From positions 1 to 6,457 of the forward strand of contig CAJMRD010000101.1 of assembly GCA_905215725.1 (NCBI GenBank): 6,457 nucleotides of DNA. The letters run 5' to 3'. Under the pieces are notes generated by a model, which was given only the letters and a program-made list of their open reading frames with translations, was not told where the DNA came from and did not search any database. Of the stretch, positions 1-5,100 are shown one piece after another. The stretch is from an uncultured bacterium (GTDB lineage Bacteria; Actinomycetota; Coriobacteriia; Coriobacteriales; Coriobacteriaceae). Every line of letters starts with the position of its first letter. The stretch's first letter is position 1. The translations under genes were made by a program, and so were the position numbers.

Positions 1-45
1 GGCGAGCAGCTCGCCCAACCGGCCCAGAAACTCATCGCGCGTCAT
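1..45 (-). CDS. HAAS/DUF1700-like membrane protein, N-terminal fragment (continues beyond the window start)
   Basis: Only the first 15 codons are in the window, read leftward from an ATG at 45-43: MTRDEFLGRLGELLA. This resembles the start of HAAS-domain (DUF1700) proteins, which usually open with a short Met-x-x-x-Glu-Phe-Leu-x-x-Leu helix and continue into a membrane part. Genes of that family commonly follow a PadR regulator and are thought to work with it, and that arrangement is seen here. The start lies inside the 3' end of the PadR gene, overlapping it by 14 nt. An AGGAGG-like ribosome site lies six bases before the ATG, within PadR codons, so translational coupling is likely. The product assignment rests on 15 residues plus context; another small PadR partner protein is possible. 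Confidence 0.6.
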   Translation of the reverse strand, partial: MTRDEFLGRLGELLA

Positions 46-352
46 GGTGCGCCTCCTCAACGTATGCGTAAATCTCCCGTACGGACGGCCACTCGGCCAG
101 GAACTCCTCGATGCGCGCTCGCCCGTCGTCCGTGATGCGGTAGTACCGGCGCAGCCGCCCGTTGTGCTCGGCGGAGCGCGCCGTGATGCACCCGGCCTTC
201 TCCAGGCGCTTGAGCAGCGGGTAGAGCGTCGACTCCGTGAGCCCCATGCTCGCCGGTACGTCCTTCACGATCTGGTAGCCGTAGGACTCCTCGCCGGAGA
301 CGGCCGCGAGCACGCAGGCCTCCAGGAAGCCGCGCTTCATCTGTGCCTCCAT
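32..352 (-). CDS. PadR-family transcriptional regulator
   Basis: This is a 106-residue winged-helix repressor of the short PadR type, presumably dimeric and cytoplasmic. Near the N-terminus is the family's typical G-F-L-E-A-C-V-L helix (residues 8-15), then Y-G-Y-Q-I-V (24-29). The recognition-helix region E-S-T-L-Y-P-L-L-K-R-L-E (40-51) is close to the family signature, and the wing ends in R-R-Y-Y-R-I-T-D-D-G (68-77). A short C-terminal helix follows, as in the minimal PadR subgroup. The open frame extends upstream to an ATG at 373, but I chose the ATG at 352 because an AGGAGG site (360-365) lies seven bases before it and inside the longer version. The gene overlaps a HAAS/DUF1700-like start, forming a typical PadR-HAAS operon. 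Its ligand is unknown; many such pairs respond to envelope stress or antimicrobial compounds, but nothing here shows which. Confidence 0.93.
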   Translation of the reverse strand: MEAQMKRGFLEACVLAAVSGEESYGYQIVKDVPASMGLTESTLYPLLKRLEKAGCITARSAEHNGRLRRYYRITDDGRARIEEFLAEWPSVREIYAYVEEAHHDAR

Positions 353-359
353 CCGCACA

Positions 360-365
360 CCTCCT
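360..365 (-). promoter_or_regulatory. Ribosome binding site of the PadR gene
   Basis: On the minus strand this reads AGGAGG, seven bases upstream of the ATG at 352. It is a perfect Shine-Dalgarno match and decides the start: the alternative upstream ATG at 373 would place this site inside the coding sequence. Confidence 0.85.
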
Positions 366-370
366 CTCGT

Positions 371-396
371 CATATACTATGCTATACACACTATAC
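371..396. promoter_or_regulatory. Putative PadR operator: tandem CTATAC repeats over the -10 and start site
   Basis: CTATAC occurs at 382-387 and 391-396 with a 9-bp period, and a further CTAT occurs at 377-380. A small inverted repeat (CATA, 3-bp gap, TATG) lies at 371-381. One repeat overlaps the -10 box and the other falls at the predicted transcription start. PadR repressors usually bind AT-rich dyads at their own promoters, so autoregulation is a reasonable inference. No defined operator consensus was matched. Confidence 0.4.
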
Positions 397-418
397 GATG
401 CAAGGTATTAGACGTCAA
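390..418 (-). promoter_or_regulatory. Sigma70-type promoter of the PadR-HAAS operon
   Basis: On the minus strand a TTGACG -35 box (418-413) is separated by exactly 17 bp from a TATAGT -10 box (395-390). Each differs from consensus at one position. Transcription should begin near 383, giving a leader of about 30 nt before the ATG at 352. The -10 box lies within an AT-rich stretch that contrasts with the GC-rich surroundings and overlaps repeated CTATAC motifs, which suggests a repressor can occlude it. Confidence 0.8.
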
Positions 419-536
419 CTCTCATCGCGATGATTCTCCGGCCCCTGCGCGCTGCGAACGTGATATCGCGGGGCGGTTGGCATTATGCATGAAACGTCAA
501 GTAACGCTCTTTTGATCCACTTCCACTCGGCCCCAT

Positions 537-770
537 ATGCCTTGTACAACACCCCCCTTCAACCTTGGGTTCAAGGGAGCCGCTAGGCTGGGCGTGCCGG
601 ACGGTAAGGTCCTGGACGCGATGGTGGACTTCTCCGATGCCATAGGGGTCATGGGTCTACGCCGATGGAGGCCCACGCACGCGGCAGGGCTCGCCCGTCA
701 CCGCTGGTCGCCGGACGGTCCCCACGCTCCGCTCGCCAACGCGCAGGCGACAGCAGCAGTCCAGCGCTAG
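537..770 (+). other. Doubtful 77-codon open frame, possible gene fragment
   Basis: The frame runs from an ATG at 537 to a TAG at 768-770. Residues 8-40 look protein-like, with GC-ending codons and a plausible N-L-G-F-K-G-A-A-R-L-G-V-P-D-G-K stretch. The second half is Arg/Pro/His-rich and looks like out-of-frame GC-rich DNA. No Shine-Dalgarno sequence precedes the ATG, and a strong hairpin (555-577) falls inside it. I do not recognise the product. It may be a fragment of a decayed gene or a chance frame. Confidence 0.15.
555..577. repeat. Strong imperfect inverted repeat (hairpin)
   Basis: CCCTTCAACC (555-564) pairs with GGTTCAAGGG (568-577) around a 3-nt loop, with a single C-C mismatch. 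The arms are long and the loop tight, so the hairpin should form in RNA or single-stranded DNA. No T-run follows on either strand, so it is not a canonical intrinsic terminator. Its role is unknown. Confidence 0.6.
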
Positions 771-1031
771 CTGGAGACGCCGGAATGCCCAGAAGATGCG
801 TTTCCCATCCCTGCGACAGAGCTTTTTGCAGGGGTGGCAATTTTTCCTAATATCGAGGTCAGCTTGGCTTCGGTAGCCACCTTGAGAGCATCGCCAATAG
901 ACTCTTCCTTTATGCGTTCGGCATAATCGTAGGCAATACCCAAAAATTCCAGTCCCGAGCAACAGGAGTACAATTGCTGCTATTATTGCCAGCTGTTGGG
1001 AGATGGAAGATGGACTGCGATGGCTACCCAT
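767..1031 (-). pseudogene. Possible frameshifted remnant of a small single-pass membrane protein
   Basis: Read leftward, one frame encodes a strongly hydrophobic segment, L-A-I-I-A-A-I-V-L-L-L-L-G-T-G-I-F-G, over about 1000-940. The next frame continues as a charged, Ala/Glu/Lys-rich helix (I-A-Y-D-Y-A-E-R-I-K-E-E-S and on) to a TAG at 769-767. Removing one base from the run at 939-946 (minus strand TTTTTGGG) joins them into one transmembrane helix plus cytoplasmic-type helix. That is the look of a small membrane protein with a homopolymer frameshift, or of a sequencing slip. An ATG at 1031 could start it, but no Shine-Dalgarno site was identified and it overlaps the LuxR 5' end. No family was recognised. 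Chance cannot be excluded. Confidence 0.3.
805..847 (+). terminator. Terminator-like hairpin followed by a short T-run
   Basis: CCATCCCTGC (805-814) pairs with GCAGGGGTGG (828-837), ten pairs including one G-T wobble, around a 13-nt loop. TTTTT follows at 841-845 after three bases. This orientation would stop rightward transcripts before the LuxR gene. Weak points are the short T-run, its three-base offset, and the overlap with a possible leftward reading frame. Extra T's in the loop also weaken the case. Confidence 0.35.
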
Positions 1032-2014
1032 GCGTTCCCATGCCGTTGATGTGCACCGCCTTTGTGCCGGGGCAGATTGACGCTGCGGTTGCAGGCATTT
1101 CCGACCCCAATTCGCGCGCCATTGCCACGGCAGAAGCGCTGTACTTTCGCGGACAGGCCGCCCTCGCTGCCAAGACGGCGCGCCCCCATCTTGACGCCAC
1201 CGATCCCGCGCTGCGCTATTCTGCATGCTTTATCTGCGGATACGCCAGTCTGTCGCTCAACCGTATCGCCGACGCCCGCCGGTGCCTTGCTGGCATCCTC
1301 GATACGCCGGCCGACGAGGAGTCGCCCGCCATCCACGCCACGCATATCCTGTTCGCCTCGGCCGCGAGCGTCCTGCTGCACTTGCCTTCCCCGTATTCCG
1401 CTGAAGAGTTTTATCCACTTGCGGCGCATCTGCCCGAAGGCCTGCGCCTATTCGCCAGCTACGTGATGGCGCACGCCTTGTATCTGCGCGGCGAATACGG
1501 CCGCAGCCTGGGCATGGCGGAAAACGCCCTGATTATGAAACAGGGAAGCTATCCCATCTCGGAACTGTTCCTGCACCTGGCAGCTTCCATGACATGCATG
1601 AGCCTCAAGGACATCGACGCCGCAAAAACGCACTTCGGAGCCGCTTGGAACATTGCGCGCCCCGACGGCCTTATCGAGCTCATTGGCGAGCACCACGGCC
1701 TTTTGCAGGGACTCATCGAGGCATGCCTAAAATCGCAATACCCTGACGATTTCGCACGCATCATCGAGATTACGTATCGATTCAGCTACGGCTGGCGGCG
1801 CATCCACAACCCCGATTCGGGCGAGGACGTGGCCGACGATTTAACGACCACAGAGTTCACCATGGCCATGCTCGCCTGCCGCGGATGGACCAACGCCGAA
1901 ATCGCACGCCACATGGGAGTATCGCCGGGCACCGTTAAAAACCGCCTATCAGGAGTGTATGCCAAGCTTGGTATCGGAACTCGCGCCGAGCTGATTGCCC
2001 ACATGTTGCGCTAG
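1010..2014 (+). CDS. LuxR-type helix-turn-helix regulator with helical-repeat N-terminal part
   Basis: This is a cytoplasmic DNA-binding regulator of 334 residues from the ATG at 1010. The C-terminal 58 residues (277-334) form a GerE/LuxR domain: L-T-T-T-E, then N-A-E-I-A-R-H-M-G-V-S-P-G-T-V-K-N-R-L and Y-A-K-L-G-I-G-T-R-A-E-L. The preceding 260 residues are Ala/Leu-rich paired helices resembling TPR units, for instance around residues 30-90 and 144-215. There is no receiver, PAS or autoinducer domain, and no P-loop is seen, so it is not a full MalT/LAL protein; the input signal is unknown. Start choice: GGGAG (998-1002) lies seven bases before ATG 1010. A TTG at 974 with AGGAG (964-968) five bases upstream is a credible alternative that adds 12 residues. 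The frame has no ATG, GTG or TTG earlier than 974. It lies 157 bp upstream of, and in the same direction as, the giant surface-protein gene, which it may control. Confidence 0.9.
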   Translation: MDCDGYPCVPMPLMCTAFVPGQIDAAVAGISDPNSRAIATAEALYFRGQAALAAKTARPHLDATDPALRYSACFICGYASLSLNRIADARRCLAGILDTPADEESPAIHATHILFASAASVLLHLPSPYSAEEFYPLAAHLPEGLRLFASYVMAHALYLRGEYGRSLGMAENALIMKQGSYPISELFLHLAASMTCMSLKDIDAAKTHFGAAWNIARPDGLIELIGEHHGLLQGLIEACLKSQYPDDFARIIEITYRFSYGWRRIHNPDSGEDVADDLTTTEFTMAMLACRGWTNAEIARHMGVSPGTVKNRLSGVYAKLGIGTRAELIAHMLR

Positions 2015-2015
2015 C

Positions 2016-2090
2016 GGCCAAACTGCCCGGCGCATCGAAAGCGCTCCGGGGGCCTGACGCTTTCGCGCACTCAAATTGGACATTTTGGCC
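2016..2090. repeat. Nested inverted repeats between the LuxR and surface-protein genes
   Basis: An outer pair GGCCAAA (2016-2022) / TTTGGCC (2084-2090) encloses a perfect 8-bp inner stem CGAAAGCG (2036-2043) / CGCTTTCG (2058-2065) with a 14-nt loop. The outer arm begins just after the LuxR stop codon. No T-run follows the inner stem, so a canonical intrinsic terminator is unlikely. The structure could act as a partial terminator, an RNA-processing signal or a regulator-binding site upstream of the surface-protein gene. Confidence 0.5.
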
Positions 2091-2160
2091 ATGGAACGGC
2101 ACTACCGCCACGGGGCACCTTCTCGCAAAATAGGATTATTTCCTCCGATGTCTGCGGGAT

Positions 2161-2165
2161 GGGAG
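2161..2165 (+). promoter_or_regulatory. Ribosome binding site deciding the start of the surface-protein gene
   Basis: GGGAG lies six bases before the ATG at 2172. A second in-frame ATG at 2148 would add eight residues (MSAGWEPK) ahead of the twin-arginine motif, but it is preceded by TCCTCC rather than a Shine-Dalgarno sequence, and its nearest AGGA is 12 bases away. The downstream ATG is therefore preferred. Confidence 0.65.
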
Positions 2166-2171
2166 CCAAAG

Positions 2172-5100
2172 ATGCTTGATCGCCGTTCGTTACTTGTTGC
2201 CGGAGCATCCTCGCTGGCGAGCATTATGTTGCCGCGCGTGCCGGGAAGCGCAAACGCCTTCATATTGCCGTTCGCCCCCACCGAGGCCTATGCCGACGAA
2301 GAAGACCCCTTCAGGGTGCTCGTTCTCTCGCGCACCATGTTTGGTGTGGTCGTGGTCGACGTCGCCAACAAGAATACGCCCATCACGGGTGCCCAGGTCA
2401 CGCTCGTGTCGCGTTATGCCGCGGGCAAGCAGCTCTCCGCCACTACCGACGACGAGGGCACGGCCATCTTTGAGGTCGCCCCTCTTGCGGAAGGCTACGT
2501 GGACGAGACGACGCTTCTCGACGCGTACGACTTTAACGGCGGCATCTCCATTAGCATGGCGGGCTACCGTGATGTCGAGATTCCCCTTGCGCGTATCCAG
2601 GGCGGCACCGCCATAACCGCGCCCACGCGTCCGCTCTCCGATGGCAAGCCGTACTTTCGACAGCTCACGTTCGACGAATGGGACATCCAGTACGCCGACG
2701 CTACGTTCATGACATTGCCGAAGGACGACACGGCAAACGAACAGCCCGATACGCACGCCTTTACCGTGCAGGCCCATCTGCCGCAGGGCGGGCGGGCAAC
2801 GCTGCGCATCAACAAGGTAATGCCCGCCACGGACAGCTCGCCCGAAACCGTCACGCAGATTGGCCAAGTCAAGGCCAGCGCATCGGGCGCGGATCATCTG
2901 GCGACGTTCACGCTCGAAGACAAGTTCCTCGATGCAGCGTCGAGCCTTCTGGAAGAAGGATGCAAGTTGCGCTTTGTCCTCGACTACCAGGGCAAGACCT
3001 ATACACTCTCCTCCCCCATGGCCGTTGTCACTGCGCCGGCCGCAAAGGCAGAATCGGGCTCGACCACTATCGTCCCCACCACCATGGACCAAGAGATCAC
3101 TCCGTTTGATTTCCCGGCGGCGTTTCCCGGCATCGGCGGCAATAAGTTCACCTGTTGGATGCCCTCGTTCCCCATTTTGTTCGATTTCTCGTTTGCCGGG
3201 TACGTGCTGTTTGGCGGAGGATACAAACCAGCCAGCTACATGAACGATTCGGGCAACCCTGATCCGGAATACTGGAAGAAGTCACCGCGCGAGTCGGGCG
3301 CCAAGCAAGCAAACCGCTACCTCGACGAGATGGAGGGGAAGTGGAATCAGTACAAGAGTATGAGTGCCGGTTCGGGCACCGATCCAAGAAACACCAAGCT
3401 GCTTCGTCACCACTGCACGCTGCTGTTTACGATGGATATCGCCACACAGCTGTACGGCTCGCTCGCCTACGATTGGGTGGGCAAAACCTGGGGTAACAAC
3501 AACGACCCCGCATACGGCAATATTAAGGCCCTCTTCCAGGTAAGAACCGACCTCAATTGGACCGAGCAGTTTACCCTAGGACCGGTGCCGTTTTTCCTAA
3601 ACGTCAACCCCTGGGTGCTGGCGAAGCTGGCGCTCGCCGTGGGTGCCCACACGCACGGCAGCGGCGCGACATTTTTTAAAAACATTTCGCTCGACTATTC
3701 AAACACCTCGGGCTCGTTCACCATCCAGATCGGGCTTGCCGTCACCTTTGGCGCCGGCGTTGCAGGCGTCGCTTCGTCTGCCGTGCGCGGCGCCGCATCC
3801 CTCACGCTGTTCATTGGGTACGAGAAGGCAGATGGACACCAGCTTCCGCGACTGCGCGTAGGTGCAGACGTCGATGTCGATGTGATACTCCAGTTCGTAA
3901 TGTTCAAGTGGACCACCAAGGCTTGGTCGGGGTCGTGGCCCACGCTCCTCGATTCGTGGAATATGTCGGTGAACAATGGCAACCAGTATGTGCTCCAGCG
4001 CTCTGAGCTCGCATTGGGTGGAGATACGCCTTACACGCTGGATGCCCGCTTCGGCACGCCCGGCAACATCGAGGCGGGCGGCGTGCCGCAATTTATCGCA
4101 TCGGCCACCATCGTCACCAACGCCGAGCTGCTCGCACGCGCCGAGGTTAAGGCCGCTGTCGTAAACGTCGCGCCCGTCGTGCGCGATTGGGATCAAGCGG
4201 TCACGCGCATTGAGCTCGAGGCGGATGCAGAAAGCGACGACACGGGACAGATTGAGCATTTCGTCCATGCACTGATAGAGAACGACGAAAACGCCGCGAC
4301 GATGTATAAGTACACCTATATCGGGCAGGCGAAGGACGCCGCTGCGGACCCCAACGCCAATTCTGCTGGTGTATCGGAAGACGAGCGTGGCGGCATCAAA
4401 CCCTCGAGCGACAACGTGCTGTTTGCTGGCGTGCTCAGCGAAGCTCACATGAAGCTGGCAATGATTGCCGGCGTAGAATGCCTGTTCCGTATCGCCTCGG
4501 TGCGCTACGGCGACAATGGCCGCTCGCGCCTAGTGGTGCACACAAAGGCAAACGGCACGTGGTCCGCTCCCACGCCCGTGGACTTTCCCCTTGGGTTTGG
4601 CGAGGGCGACGTGGAGCGCGACGGCATATACGATTACGACTTCGACGTGGTGGAATATACGGACGGAAGAGGAAACCAGGACGCCTACGTGCTGTTGGTC
4701 TCGGGCGAGCGCCCCGACGGCGACAACACCCTTTTCGATACGGCAAGCACAGCCGGCATACTGTCCGTTGTGCGTCTGCGCATAAGCAACGACGGAATTC
4801 GCGTGATGTCGCACACGTCGTGGCGCAGCATCTCGCGCGGCCGCCTTCAGGAGGATGGCCACCACTGTCTGCAGTGCCCACGCATCACGGTGGGCAAGGC
4901 GCTGGTCGACGGACGTCTGTCGGGCGCTTACCTCCACCGCCGCGGGACCACCGCAGAAAAGGCGCTCGGCAGCGAGGCAGAGGTCGCGCTCGAGTGCTTT
5001 ACCCTGTGGTCAGATGATTTGGGCGACAGTCTCACGTTCCGTCAGGTCCTCCGCTTTCCGCAAGCACCGTCGAGCATCGAGCTGGGCGAGCCCGAGAATA

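Larger units (their letters stand above)
419..1009. other. Region without a convincing intact gene between the divergent PadR and LuxR genes
   Basis: About 590 bases separate the PadR promoter from the chosen LuxR start. I see no RNA gene and no insertion-sequence ends. It contains a strong hairpin at 555-577, a doubtful 77-codon frame at 537-770, a terminator-like hairpin at 805-847, and a probable broken leftward gene at 767-1031. From about 840 to 990 the DNA is visibly richer in A and T than the flanking genes. The overall look is of decayed coding DNA plus regulatory sequence. Confidence 0.5.

Noticed and set aside
44..433. 129-codon plus-strand open frame at the left end
   Set aside because: Antisense to the well-supported PadR gene and its promoter; no ribosome site or domain.
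561..585. tRNA T-arm-like GGTTCAA sequence
   Set aside because: The flanking bases do not form a T-stem or an acceptor stem, and the sequence is explained by the 555-577 hairpin.
596..719. Direct repeat GCCGGACGGT at 596-605 and 710-719
   Set aside because: Only 10 bp in GC-rich DNA and with no third copy seen; likely chance.
922..927. CATAAT as a -10 box for the LuxR gene
   Set aside because: No acceptable -35 box at 16-18 bp spacing; the TTGAGA at 882-887 is too far upstream.
2076..2136. TTGGAC (2076-2081) and TAGGAT (2131-2136) as a promoter for the surface-protein gene
   Set aside because: The boxes are much too far apart to work together, and neither has a good partner at 17 bp.
2190..3092. 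300-codon minus-strand open frame
   Set aside because: It lies entirely antisense to the surface-protein gene. Its Arg/Gly/His-rich composition is typical of a shadow frame in GC-rich DNA, whereas the plus-strand frame is continuous for 1428 codons with coherent domains.
3699..4448. 249-codon minus-strand open frame
   Set aside because: Antisense shadow of the same surface-protein gene, with no recognisable motif and Arg-rich composition.
4478..5017. 179-codon plus-strand open frame
   Set aside because: An out-of-frame shadow within the surface-protein gene, dominated by Arg, Gly and Pro.
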